DNA of 21,568 nt from a virus: positions 1 to 21,568 of the IMG/VR virus record IMGVR_UViG_3300006916_000470; one strand, written 5' to 3'. Shown here piece by piece: positions 1 to 7,077 of this stretch. Under the pieces are notes generated by a model that had not been told where the DNA came from, searched no databases, and saw only the letters and a list, made by a program, of their open reading frames with translations. A program made the position numbers and the translations under genes. Each line of letters opens with the position of its first letter. Positions within the stretch are counted from its first letter, which is position 1.

Positions 1-268
1 CAAATGCTTGCACCCAAATAGCAAAATAATCTACTTCATTTAATTTATAATATCTATTGTAAGTGTGTAACGTAACATGAATACCACGTGGGACAGATGG
101 CTTTGCTGTTGATTTAATCTGTATTTTTCTCAACTCAAAATTTGGAAGTTCAATGATACAATCATAAGGTGAGGCGTCTAGTAGCGGCATTGATACTTTC
201 AATCCACTTTCCATTGCCATAGTGGCAAATTTATATTCCGCAGTGCAACCAAGTAAGTTAGTATCCAC
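1..268 (-). CDS. PD-(D/E)XK nuclease, homing/group I intron-associated type (partial)
   Basis: The 3' end of this gene lies outside the left edge; about 89 residues are visible. The only in-frame starts are a GTG at 268-266, preceded two codons upstream by a TAG stop, or an internal ATG 16 codons later; I chose the GTG because the conserved N-terminal glutamate region comes before the ATG. The visible part reads NLLGCTAEYKFA (residues 4-15), then a 'Y-D' pair with D36 and a Q50-I-K52 strand. This E / D / QxK arrangement fits the PD-(D/E)XK domain of group I intron-associated endonucleases and related Holliday-junction-type nucleases (family knowledge). A probable role is DNA cleavage, either homing or junction processing; which one cannot be told. 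The gene begins about 15 bases after the U-tract of a terminator-like hairpin, so that hairpin may act as an attenuator. Confidence 0.65.
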   Translation of the reverse strand, partial: MDTNLLGCTAEYKFATMAMESGLKVSMPLLDASPYDCIIELPNFELRKIQIKSTAKPSVPRGIHVTLHTYNRYYKLNEVDYFAIWVQAF

Positions 269-282
269 GTTCTATAATATAC

Positions 283-310
283 AAAAAACCAGACAAATAA
301 TTTTGCCTGG
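283..310 (-). terminator. Rho-independent terminator or attenuator before the nuclease gene
   Basis: On the minus strand CCAGGCAAA pairs with TTTGTCTGG (nine pairs, one a G-U wobble) around a four-base loop, and six T's follow (A-run 283-288 on the plus strand). It lies between the 39-aa zinc-knuckle gene and the left-edge nuclease. The G-U pair would be an A-C mismatch in the opposite direction, so it fits leftward transcription better. Confidence 0.75.
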
Positions 311-410
311 CTTTTTAACTAACTAAAACTAAACAATTAAAAAATTACTTGTTGCTTGTGGAAGCAACTGAAAAAAATAGGATTAATAAGAATAGAAATC
401 CTATTGTGTC
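283..410 (-). ncRNA. Candidate structured small RNA or long structured leader
   Basis: This non-coding stretch has a promoter-like box upstream (417-424) and a terminator hairpin at its end (289-310). In between, on the minus strand, are a perfect 9-bp stem (397-405 with 376-384, 12-base loop, followed by five T's) and a perfect 7-bp stem with a four-base loop (362-368 with 351-357). No ATG-started reading frame is visible in it. It could be a free RNA of about 120 bases, or the leader of the nuclease gene at 268. The sequence shows the hairpins; that it is transcribed is inference. Confidence 0.35.
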
Positions 411-416
411 GTGATA

Positions 417-443
417 CAAATATAACTGTCTTAAACTAAACAA
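417..443 (-). promoter_or_regulatory. Bacteroidota-type promoter candidate upstream of the hairpin region
   Basis: Minus strand TATATTTG (424-417) matches the TAnnTTTG -7 box; TTG (443-441) lies 16 bases upstream, one base below the reported 17-23 range. The TTG sits in an 11-base direct repeat (AAACTAAACAA on the plus strand at 326-336 and 433-443). A 16-base perfect AT palindrome lies just upstream at 458-473. Confidence 0.4.
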
Positions 444-484
444 CAGTAAAGTTGTACATAAAATATATTTTATTAAATCATTAT

Positions 485-604
485 TCATAACATGTCTGCT
501 TCAAAACAATCAATGCAGCAATAATATTGATCTTTTGCCATTGGCTTTTCACAAACGCTGCAAACAAATTCTAAATCTTCAAAAGGCGTATAATAACCGC
601 TCAT
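485..604 (-). CDS. 39-aa zinc-knuckle protein, function unknown
   Basis: I start this gene at the ATG at 604-602 because it overlaps the stop of the upstream gene as ATGA, the usual coupling in this genome. A longer reading from 676 would run far into that gene in another frame. The protein has two cysteine pairs, C15-x2-C18 (CSVC) and C30-x2-C33 (CCIDC, with an additional C29), spaced as in a small treble-clef or zinc-ribbon fold, with acidic residues around. Such tiny zinc proteins often bind nucleic acid or a host protein, but nothing here tells which. It is the last gene of the three-gene cluster 998-485 and is followed by 216 non-coding bases. Confidence 0.6.
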   Translation of the reverse strand: MSGYYTPFEDLEFVCSVCEKPMAKDQYYCCIDCFEADML

Positions 605-840
605 GACGTAAAAAAGTTTATTAAAGACATTCCTACCAAACCAACAAGAAGTATCATAAAAATAACCTTTAAACACTTTCTAAAGTGTAATTCAAGTTCC
701 TTTTCCTCTTGCATAATTTTTAAATCCTGATCTAAATAGATTAAACACTGGTGTTGTTCTTTTTTTGTACAGTATTTATATTTGCTACCGTATCTTTTTT
801 TAGCTATTTTATCTAGCATCATTTCAATAGTTGTTTTCAT
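601..840 (-). CDS. 79-aa single-pass membrane protein, function unknown
   Basis: The first 57 residues are hydrophilic and charged, rich in Lys and Glu, and may form a helix around residues 36-54. Residues 58-77 (core VIFMILLVGLVGMSLINFF) form one clear transmembrane segment ending almost at the C-terminus, so this looks like a tail-anchored protein with its bulk in the cytoplasm. It sits between the 46-aa and the 39-aa genes downstream of the capsid operon terminator. A lysis-related role (holin or spanin part) is possible because no other lysis candidate is visible, but one TM segment with a cytoplasmic domain is not specific, so I leave the function open. Confidence 0.6.
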   Translation of the reverse strand: MKTTIEMMLDKIAKKRYGSKYKYCTKKEQHQCLIYLDQDLKIMQEEKELELHFRKCLKVIFMILLVGLVGMSLINFFTS

Positions 841-857
841 TTTTATTGTATTTGATA

Positions 858-998
858 TTAATTATTTGTTTGTTTTATTGCGTGTGCAACTGCATTGCTA
901 TAAGTTGTATAATTATTTTTTCTAACATAATTATAAAAATGCTCATAAAAATTTACATCTTCTTGCAATTCTTTTTTAGTTGGTTTTTTAAAATACAT
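858..998 (-). CDS. 46-aa small basic protein, function unknown
   Basis: This short frame begins at ATG 998-996 and ends TAA 860-858. The product (start MYFKKPTKKELQEDVNFYEH) is rich in Lys, Tyr and Asn and predicted mainly helical, with no motif I recognise. It is supported by position: a TAnnTTTG box (1028-1035) lies about 30 bases upstream of the ATG, and the next gene starts 17 bases after its stop in the same direction. It would be the first gene of a three-gene transcript after the capsid terminator. Codon use looks like the neighbours, but a frame this short could be chance. Confidence 0.5.
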   Translation of the reverse strand: MYFKKPTKKELQEDVNFYEHFYNYVRKNNYTTYSNAVAHAIKQTNN

Positions 999-1027
999 TT
1001 TAATTGTTTTTAATTGTTATTTGATAA

Positions 1028-1035
1028 CAAATCTA
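1028..1035 (-). promoter_or_regulatory. TAnnTTTG (-7) box before the 46-aa gene
   Basis: Minus strand TAGATTTG matches the Bacteroidota -7 consensus, about 30 bases before the ATG at 998. No TTG is found 17-23 bases upstream. Further up (1049-1067) lies an 18-19-base element also present at the early promoter around 14454-14471. Confidence 0.4.
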
Positions 1036-1048
1036 CAATTCTATATTG

Positions 1049-1067
1049 GATTAAAAAAATATTTTCA
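1049..1067 (-). promoter_or_regulatory. Shared upstream element, copy 1
   Basis: The minus strand reads TGAAAATAT then a T-run and AATC. The same sequence, one T shorter in the T-run, occurs in the same orientation at 14454-14471. Both copies lie between a terminator and the first gene of the next transcript. A shared phage regulatory site is the inference; low complexity makes chance possible. Confidence 0.35.
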
Positions 1068-1108
1068 GTTTTTTTTTAAATATTTTTTCATTTACAGATA
1101 TAAAGAGC

Positions 1109-1134
1109 AAAAAAAAAGGCGCTAAAATAGCGCC
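1109..1134 (-). terminator. Terminator of the head operon
   Basis: Perfect 7-bp GC-rich inverted repeat GGCGCTA / TAGCGCC (1118-1124 and 1128-1134) with a three-base loop. On the minus strand it is followed by nine T's (plus-strand A-run 1109-1117). It begins 24 bases after the capsid gene stop. The plus-strand side also has a T-run (1136-1140), so it could stop transcription from either side. Confidence 0.9.
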
Positions 1135-1157
1135 CTTTTTATTAATAATAACTATGA

Positions 1158-2363
1158 TTATGATGCTGTCATAGATGTTATTGCAGAACTAAATGTACCG
1201 TCAATAATACCTTTTGGCAAGTAAGTAGCTAAAGCAATTCTTTCAACCGCTCTAACAGTAACAAAACCATCTCTTACGTTAGTACCATCTTCTCTGAAGA
1301 ACTCAACAGACAAGTTATCTCTAACCCACATCTGACATGAATTAGCAAAGTCACCAACTAGGAATGTTCCAGCGTTAACTTCAACATTTTGTACAACAGG
1401 CACACCCATAAAGTTAGGCGCAAGTCCTTGATAAACTTGGTCTTTGATATAGTTGTTTGTTGTGTCTTTTGTCAATAAGATTTTATGAAAATCTGTTGGG
1501 TTTAAAAGAATATAATTTGGTCTGTAATTGCTTAAAGCTAACTGATTGATAGCAGCAACTAATACGTCAAATTCATTTGGCGCAGTTACAGCTTGATAAA
1601 AAGCAGCTGAAGAACTTTCATCAAAAGCAGTACCAGAATTATATAAACCTTTAAGATTTGGTGAAACACCGTTTCCGCCTAATAATTGATCATCTTCTAC
1701 TTCCATTAATTTAGCTGGAACTCTGTTTGAAATATAGCTAGTAAGCTGTGGCGTACCAGCTAACATTTCTTCAGAGATTCTTAAATAAGTACCAATTTTT
1801 TCAACATTAACGCTTGTCGCAGTCATATCGAAGTCCGTCTGGGATAGGGTACTTCCTTCAGCCGCAGCTGCTGCACCATTAGAATATCCAGATTCAGAAA
1901 CAAATCTAATAACGTCAGAACTAGTTGAACCACTTGGGATTAACTGTCTAATGTTTTGTGGTCTGTTTGGGTCAAAGTAATAACCAGGAACTCTTTGTGC
2001 TGGAATAACTTCACCAGTGAAGTCAGCACCAACAGTCATGTCAGCTTTTACTTCAAAACTAGCACCTCTTGATGAACCGTTTTTAAGAGCATCAATTGCA
2101 CCTTCATTAATTGACTTAATTAAAGCGCTTTTAAAAGATTTAGATTCTTTTTGAGAATTTAACGAATCAAAGTTTTTCTTGTTAGCAACTTCCATTTCGT
2201 CCATTCTCTCATTAAATTTAGTTGTAAGATTATTGATTTGACTTTTTAAAGTTTCATCAATCTTACCTTCAGCTCTTGTTTGAGCTTGTTCGTTAGCTTT
2301 TTCGATTTTAGCGTCAATAATGCCGCCAAGTTCGTCAAGCTGTTTTTTTACATTTTCTTCCAT
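1158..2363 (-). CDS. Major capsid protein, HK97 fold, with N-terminal scaffold (delta) domain
   Basis: This is the shell subunit. Residues 1-72 are charged and predicted coiled coil, as in the delta domain that serves as internal scaffold in HK97-type capsids and is removed by the protease. From about residue 105 the sequence follows the HK97 capsid pattern: a TVGADFTGEVIPAQ stretch, 'RQLIPSGSTSSDVIRF', the 'EKIGTYLRISEEML' strand and spine region, 'NYILLNPTDFHKI', and a C-terminal part with VGDF and VRAVERIALA. Length (401 aa) is normal for this family. The gene follows the prohead protease with an eight-base gap, as expected for a substrate next to its protease, and is followed by a strong terminator. 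The cleavage point probably lies between residues 75 and 110; I cannot fix it. Confidence 0.93.
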   Translation of the reverse strand: MEENVKKQLDELGGIIDAKIEKANEQAQTRAEGKIDETLKSQINNLTTKFNERMDEMEVANKKNFDSLNSQKESKSFKSALIKSINEGAIDALKNGSSRGASFEVKADMTVGADFTGEVIPAQRVPGYYFDPNRPQNIRQLIPSGSTSSDVIRFVSESGYSNGAAAAAEGSTLSQTDFDMTATSVNVEKIGTYLRISEEMLAGTPQLTSYISNRVPAKLMEVEDDQLLGGNGVSPNLKGLYNSGTAFDESSSAAFYQAVTAPNEFDVLVAAINQLALSNYRPNYILLNPTDFHKILLTKDTTNNYIKDQVYQGLAPNFMGVPVVQNVEVNAGTFLVGDFANSCQMWVRDNLSVEFFREDGTNVRDGFVTVRAVERIALATYLPKGIIDGTFSSAITSMTAS

Positions 2364-2371
2364 AACGAATT

Positions 2372-3058
2372 TTATTTTAAAGAATTGATTAAATAATTAT
2401 ACATGTCAAAATCATCTTTTTTATTATCAACATTCGGCAAAGTGACTTCATCAATCGGCTTTGTGAACTCTATAAATAGAGATTTTAATTTTAAAATTTC
2501 CGCTTCAATAGCATATCCAAGATCATCAGATATGTCACCTTTACGGATTAATTTACAAAGATTGTCATAACGCTTATTTAACTTATCTACATCTACATTT
2601 CCTTTCACATCTAATATTTTAGCTTCTTCATTTGCAGCTAAAGTAACAGCGCTAATTTCATATAATTTAACTTCAGTGATTTCTCTGTAATCACCTCTGT
2701 TTTCTTTTTGCATTGGCATAATACCAACAGAATTTTCAGTAAGTACACCAGATTTCATTAATTCAACAACATCTTTACCTAATTGTGTTTTAGCAATTTC
2801 TGCAACAAATACAAGTCCTTTATCGTCCTCGTACATCTCTTTCATTTTACCAATAGGTTGCATCATGTTGTGTTGATATAAATACTTTACTCTTGAACCA
2901 TTTTCAGCAATAGTTTTTTTGTATGCGCCCTTCATAATAACGTCATTATCAGAATCTTTATTGCCGAAATAAGAGCCATAACCCTTTACAATTCCAGCAT
3001 ATTCATCAGCGTCTAATAATTCACCAATTGGCGCTTGTTTAAATATGATATTTCCCAT
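2372..3058 (-). CDS. Prohead maturation protease, HK97 gp4-like (peptidase S78 type)
   Basis: The serine protease that cleaves the scaffold domain of the capsid protein during prohead maturation. The visible signature residues are H63 in 'YLYQHN', S110 in 'LTENSVGI' and an acidic E134 in 'KLYEISAVTL', in the order and spacing of the U35/HK97 protease family. The N-terminal 'IVKGYGSYFGNKDSDNDVIMKGAY' region (residues 23-46; a common opening of this family) also fits. The last 80 residues are charged and poorly conserved in look, and may carry a capsid-targeting segment. It lies between the Mu F-like gene and the capsid gene. A TAnnTTTG box precedes it. Confidence 0.93.
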   Translation of the reverse strand: MGNIIFKQAPIGELLDADEYAGIVKGYGSYFGNKDSDNDVIMKGAYKKTIAENGSRVKYLYQHNMMQPIGKMKEMYEDDKGLVFVAEIAKTQLGKDVVELMKSGVLTENSVGIMPMQKENRGDYREITEVKLYEISAVTLAANEEAKILDVKGNVDVDKLNKRYDNLCKLIRKGDISDDLGYAIEAEILKLKSLFIEFTKPIDEVTLPNVDNKKDDFDMYNYLINSLK

Positions 3059-3073
3059 AACAAAAATTTATTT

Positions 3074-3081
3074 CAAAGATA
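3074..3081 (-). promoter_or_regulatory. TAnnTTTG box before the protease gene
   Basis: Minus strand TATCTTTG, 15 bases before the protease ATG. No TTG at 17-23 bases upstream. It could give additional protease-capsid transcript within the head operon. Confidence 0.35.
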
Positions 3082-3093
3082 CAATTTTAATTT

Positions 3094-3927
3094 TTAAAAA
3101 GTTGCTTGACCAGCTAGACCAAAACCAATACCCTCTATATCATTTAGACCTTCTGCATTTTCAACAGGAAAAGGCGCAACACTACAACGACAATTAATAA
3201 CGTTTGCAGCACTACCAGCTGGGTCACCTGGGTATTGCATAAACTCACCACCAACTAAAAACTGATCATTATAAGGTATTGGTTCACTAGCGCCAGCTTC
3301 AGCATGTGCATCACGTGTTCTATCATCAAAACTAGCAATCCACTCTTTCATCATTTGTGCGCCTGGAAATATTGATTGTGCGCTTTGCATTGTAGCAAAA
3401 TTTGCAGCAGCAGTAGCTTCAGTTCTTACTAACCTAGTTGCTTGATTTGTAGAATATTGGTTAAATGTATTTCTTAAAATCCTTGCTTGTTCTGCTGCGC
3501 CTAACATCATAAATTCACTGTCAGCCATAAAGCCAGTCAATATTCTTTTTAACGTTTTTTTAGCAGTTCCAGAAACTAATGTTACTCTTTGTGCGCCTAC
3601 TGACATTCCTAAAAACGCAAAACGTTCCGCCCAAAAACTTTCAAATTGATTAGGATTAACACCCTTTTTAATAAACTTATCGAAGTTTCTTGCATACCAT
3701 TTAGCAAACCTTAATCCAATTGTAACATATAAATCTCTGTATATGCTAACTAGACCTTCAGTCATAAATACATTCTCGTAATTTGTAGGATTCATTGCAA
3801 TAAAAGATTCTATTGCCTTGTTGTATTCGGCTTTGTAGTAACGTTTTACGTAAGGGATTGTTTTGCGCTCTGCAATATCCATTTGTTTTTCAAACGCCCT
3901 TTGCCAGTCATCTTTATTCTTTATCAT
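3094..3927 (-). CDS. Mu F-like / SPP1 gp7-like head morphogenesis (minor capsid) protein
   Basis: The C-terminal third carries the Mu F-like signature: 'RLVRTEATAAANFA' and then 'KEWIASFDDRTRDAHAEA', followed by a glycine/proline-rich stretch and 'NVINCRCSVAPFPV', a typical end of the conserved domain with the paired cysteines. Residues 1-180 are largely helical. Proteins of this family are minor capsid components inside or near the portal vertex, and are found directly after the portal gene, as here. The start overlaps the portal stop by 14 bases. The length (277 aa) shows no fused ADP-ribosyltransferase or nuclease tail, which some family members carry. Confidence 0.85.
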   Translation of the reverse strand: MIKNKDDWQRAFEKQMDIAERKTIPYVKRYYKAEYNKAIESFIAMNPTNYENVFMTEGLVSIYRDLYVTIGLRFAKWYARNFDKFIKKGVNPNQFESFWAERFAFLGMSVGAQRVTLVSGTAKKTLKRILTGFMADSEFMMLGAAEQARILRNTFNQYSTNQATRLVRTEATAAANFATMQSAQSIFPGAQMMKEWIASFDDRTRDAHAEAGASEPIPYNDQFLVGGEFMQYPGDPAGSAANVINCRCSVAPFPVENAEGLNDIEGIGFGLAGQATF

Positions 3928-5668
3928 TTTCTAGCTGATTTAATTTTCTTTCAGCATATTTTAACATTGCATTACCACCCCAACCAAGGAATGCCACATA
4001 ACCTTTGTCACGCCAAGGCGTATCTCTATAATCAGGATTTATTTTATCATAACCACCGCCTTTTGTTCTTGATAAGAAACTAAAAGTTCTTTTTAATGTA
4101 GATAAACTTAATTTTTCCCTAGCAATTAATTGGTTCATTCTTGCAAGTCCCACCTCTGTCATTCCCCTAACTTCTTCACGTCCATGTTTTTCAATCCAGT
4201 TCTTTACACGTTTTGCATTGTTAGTGGCGCTTTGTGGGTAATCACCATAAGTTTCTTTTACTACTATTTCTTTAGGTTCTTCTTTTTTTTTTAGAAGTTT
4301 AGCAACATCAATTTCATTATCTACTTCAATATCAGAAACATCATTGTCTTTTACAGGAATAAGGTTTGCTGGAATGTAGTAATCATTTAAAATGTCACTT
4401 TCCTCATCTTCGCCATAATTCATTGCCATTCTTTTTTCATTAGGTGTTAACCACCATGCTTGGCTCATTTGATTTACAACCTTTTCAGTTTCTTCTTGTA
4501 ACTCTGGTATAACAGAAAAATCAAAGTCAATACAAAGTTTCTCACCAAATTGTGGCGCTAACCATCTGTTTAATTCATCACGTATTTTACAAAGTTCAGG
4601 AATGACTGCGTTTTGATATAATGCTTTTTTCGCTTCCTTCATGTTGTTATATGTTGAGGCATCTGTATTGTTAAGCATTTGCACTGGTACATGATAAATA
4701 TTACATAAATCTTTTATAGAAGCATTGTATTGTTCAATTAATGATACATCACTAGCATTTAAACCAAAGTTAACCCAGCTTAATTTTTTTGGTGTTATAA
4801 TAATATCACCAGCGTTGTTTGACCCTTGATGTGCTGATCTAAATTTATCTTTTAATTGTTGTGCTTGTACTTCATTTATGTCACCTTCTTCGCTCATTAA
4901 CACACCTCTTGCTGTTTGGTTTTGTAGATACTTAACACCTGTTTGAACAGCTTCGTTGTTTGTAGTCATAGAGCGTAAACCAGCACGTAATGGTGATTGA
5001 CCATAAAGATGTGAACCAGTACCGTCATAATATGGGTTAAAATCTTTTATGTGACAAATTTGTTCAGCTGGAATATCTACTTGACCGTTGTATTGTATTC
5101 TATAAGATTTAACTGGTTGCATAATACCACCAGAAACTATTTCCATCATTTGTGATGGCATTACATACATTTCTTTGTATTTACCAGCATTAGAACCTGA
5201 TTCAGGCGCTATTCCGTAGATGTATCTATTACCAGTTAGTTTACCAAAAGCTATTACTTCTGTAATAAAACTACTATAAGATTGCATTGGATTTGGTCGG
5301 TCTAATAACATGTGCAATTCAGTATCTTCTATTTCAACTAATGCACGTTTTTTTAATATTTCAGATTTATGTAAAACATTACCATCAACTAAACCAGATG
5401 TCATTGCTTTATATCTTTTGTAATCAGCTTTATTGTCTATTTCATAAACTTGAAATGGAATTGTAGTTGCAGCTTTAGTAATAATATTTATTAATGAATA
5501 AATAGTTGCATTTTTTCTATATCCTTCATTAATGTAAGTGTCGTCATTTTCTGGATTCCATAAAATACTTTCACCCAACCAGTTATAAATCGCTCTGTTA
5601 TATTCAGCTGCTGATTGTTGTGCGTTTTTAGTAATTAAGGATTTAAGACGGTCTAGGATTGATGCCAT
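3914..5668 (-). CDS. Portal protein, HK97 family, with extra C-terminal domain
   Basis: The portal forms the ring at one capsid vertex through which DNA is packaged and to which the tail binds. Residues 1-430 follow the HK97/phage-portal pattern: 'NATIYSLINIITKAATTIP' near residue 55, 'HMLLDRPNP', 'HIKDFNPYYDG', and the 'WVNFGLNASDVSLIEQYNASI…DLCNIYHVP' core around residues 295-335. After an acidic, lysine-rich linker (about 430-470), residues about 473-580 form a separate domain: PQSATNNAKRV, 'MTEVGLARMNQLI', 'LKRTFSFLSR' and finally 'GYVAFLGWGGNAMLKYAERKL'. This resembles a roughly 100-residue module usually seen attached to phage head proteins such as prohead proteases. Its presence on the portal is the odd point. 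Position after the terminase is canonical. Confidence 0.92.
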   Translation of the reverse strand: MASILDRLKSLITKNAQQSAAEYNRAIYNWLGESILWNPENDDTYINEGYRKNATIYSLINIITKAATTIPFQVYEIDNKADYKRYKAMTSGLVDGNVLHKSEILKKRALVEIEDTELHMLLDRPNPMQSYSSFITEVIAFGKLTGNRYIYGIAPESGSNAGKYKEMYVMPSQMMEIVSGGIMQPVKSYRIQYNGQVDIPAEQICHIKDFNPYYDGTGSHLYGQSPLRAGLRSMTTNNEAVQTGVKYLQNQTARGVLMSEEGDINEVQAQQLKDKFRSAHQGSNNAGDIIITPKKLSWVNFGLNASDVSLIEQYNASIKDLCNIYHVPVQMLNNTDASTYNNMKEAKKALYQNAVIPELCKIRDELNRWLAPQFGEKLCIDFDFSVIPELQEETEKVVNQMSQAWWLTPNEKRMAMNYGEDEESDILNDYYIPANLIPVKDNDVSDIEVDNEIDVAKLLKKKEEPKEIVVKETYGDYPQSATNNAKRVKNWIEKHGREEVRGMTEVGLARMNQLIAREKLSLSTLKRTFSFLSRTKGGGYDKINPDYRDTPWRDKGYVAFLGWGGNAMLKYAERKLNQLENDKE

Positions 5669-5702
5669 AGTTTTTACCTATAAAAAATTTTATGTAAAAA
5701 TA

Positions 5703-5729
5703 CAAAAATAAAAAGTAATTAAACTACAA
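5703..5729 (-). promoter_or_regulatory. Promoter-like box before the portal gene
   Basis: Minus strand TATTTTTG (5710-5703) with TTG 16 bases upstream (5729-5727), overlapping the last codons of the large terminase. The spacing is one base under the usual range. The ATG follows 35 bases downstream. Confidence 0.35.
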
Positions 5730-7077
5730 AGAAATTTCTTATCAAATTACGCTCTATTGCATACGATGTAACGTCAATATGTTCATCATGTTTTGCATTA
5801 GGAAAAGTACCTACTTGCTGCAAGTATGCATCATTCCAGCTGTCTTTAATTAAGTAAACTCGACCACCTTCAATAAACGGTGACGATGCTCTTGCTCTTT
5901 CAATTTTACTGTATCTTACAAAATCTGTTTTTAATTCACTTACGTTGTAACCTGTTTCACGCCTTAATAATTGCACTAAAGATTTACCAGACGCTTTTGG
6001 TTCAACTAATATTTGGCTAATATGTACACCACAACTTTTAACAAAAGAAACTATAAATGATTTAAGTTCTGGCATCTCTAAATATTTATCTATGCTTTTT
6101 AGTATATAAAGATTATCACCGCTTTTACCACTTATCTGAATACCTGTTGGGTCATTCTTTGTGTCTTTAGTATAAGCACCATCAATAAACATTTCCCATT
6201 GTATATCGTTAGGCATTTCTGCTTTATTAATTATATTAAACCAATCTTTACGCCATTCACCACCCTCATCTGGCGCTGGGTCTTGCATATATTGACCAGC
6301 AAATGTATATCTATCTGCTTGCCTTATTGATTCTAATTCTTTAAATGAATGCTTACTTGCCCATAACGGTTTATTATCATTATCTATGGCTGATAGTTTT
6401 AAATGATGCCATGGCTCACCGCTGTTACCCTCTAATAAATATCCAGACAAATCATCTTCATGTAAGCGCTGCATTATTACTATAATTGGAACATCTCTAT
6501 CATTTACCCTTGATCTTATTGTTGTATTATATCTGTTATTAATAAATCCACGCCTAACGTCACTTAAAGCGTCATCTGGTTTTAATGGGTCATCAATAAT
6601 TATAGCGCCACCATTACCAGCACCAAAACCAGTTATTGCACCACCACTAGCAGTAGCATATACACCACCGCCTTGTGTTGTGTACCATTTCTTCCTACTT
6701 TGACTGTCCTTCTTTAATGTTAATTGCCATATTTTTTGGAATGCGTCTGATAGTATATATTCTCTAGTCATAGAACTATTATCTAAAGCTAAAGCATCTG
6801 AATAAGATAAGTGAATAAATTTTGCTCTTGGGTTTTTAGCTAGACACCAGCTAATGTACATTTTAACAGCTATTTCTGTTTTGCCATATCTTGGCGGTAT
6901 GTTTATAATAAGGCGTTTTATCTCACCTCTAAAAACAGCTTCTAGGGTTTCTGCTAATTCAATGTGAAAGTTAGCCACTTCAAATTTAATACCAGTATTT
7001 TCTTTAAATATATACCTAGTAAAAAATAATAAAGAACTTTCGCATTTTTCTTTTATTATTCCATTAATATTCTTCAT
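5719..7077 (-). CDS. terL: Terminase large subunit (packaging ATPase-nuclease)
   Basis: The motor that threads DNA into proheads and cuts it. ATPase domain: Walker A PPRYGKT (61-67) after 'RLIINI', Walker B 'GGAIIIDDP' with D162/D163, and motif III 'IIVIMQRLHEDD' (198-209). Nuclease domain with RNase H-like acidic residues: D299 in 'MFIDGAY', E359 in 'ILVEPKASGKSL' and D431/D435 in 'HDEHIDVTSYA'. The 452-residue length is usual. The order small terminase, large terminase, portal is standard, with a 14-base overlap with the small subunit. All catalytic residues seem present, so the protein looks active. The clade and thus the packaging mode (cos or headful) cannot be told from motifs alone. 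Confidence 0.96.
   Translation of the reverse strand: MKNINGIIKEKCESSLLFFTRYIFKENTGIKFEVANFHIELAETLEAVFRGEIKRLIINIPPRYGKTEIAVKMYISWCLAKNPRAKFIHLSYSDALALDNSSMTREYILSDAFQKIWQLTLKKDSQSRKKWYTTQGGGVYATASGGAITGFGAGNGGAIIIDDPLKPDDALSDVRRGFINNRYNTTIRSRVNDRDVPIIVIMQRLHEDDLSGYLLEGNSGEPWHHLKLSAIDNDNKPLWASKHSFKELESIRQADRYTFAGQYMQDPAPDEGGEWRKDWFNIINKAEMPNDIQWEMFIDGAYTKDTKNDPTGIQISGKSGDNLYILKSIDKYLEMPELKSFIVSFVKSCGVHISQILVEPKASGKSLVQLLRRETGYNVSELKTDFVRYSKIERARASSPFIEGGRVYLIKDSWNDAYLQQVGTFPNAKHDEHIDVTSYAIERNLIRNFFVV

Noticed and set aside
283-443. Retron or type III toxin-antitoxin RNA next to the nuclease
   Set aside because: No reverse transcriptase, no tandem RNA repeats of the antitoxin kind, and the nuclease fold is of the homing/junction type.
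458-473. Perfect 16-base palindrome ATAAAATATATTTTAT as an operator
   Set aside because: Only A and T, so perfect palindromes are easy by chance; kept as context for the promoter at 417-443 but not called as a site.
485-676. 63-aa version of the zinc-knuckle gene starting at 676
   Set aside because: The additional 24 residues lie entirely inside the membrane-protein gene in another frame. The internal ATG at 604 gives an ATGA overlap, the normal coupling here.
831-1013. Plus-strand 60-aa hydrophobic reading frame
   Set aside because: It is the reverse side of the 46-aa gene and its promoter, with Ile/Phe-rich low-complexity content from AT-rich DNA; no leader or neighbours on the plus strand.
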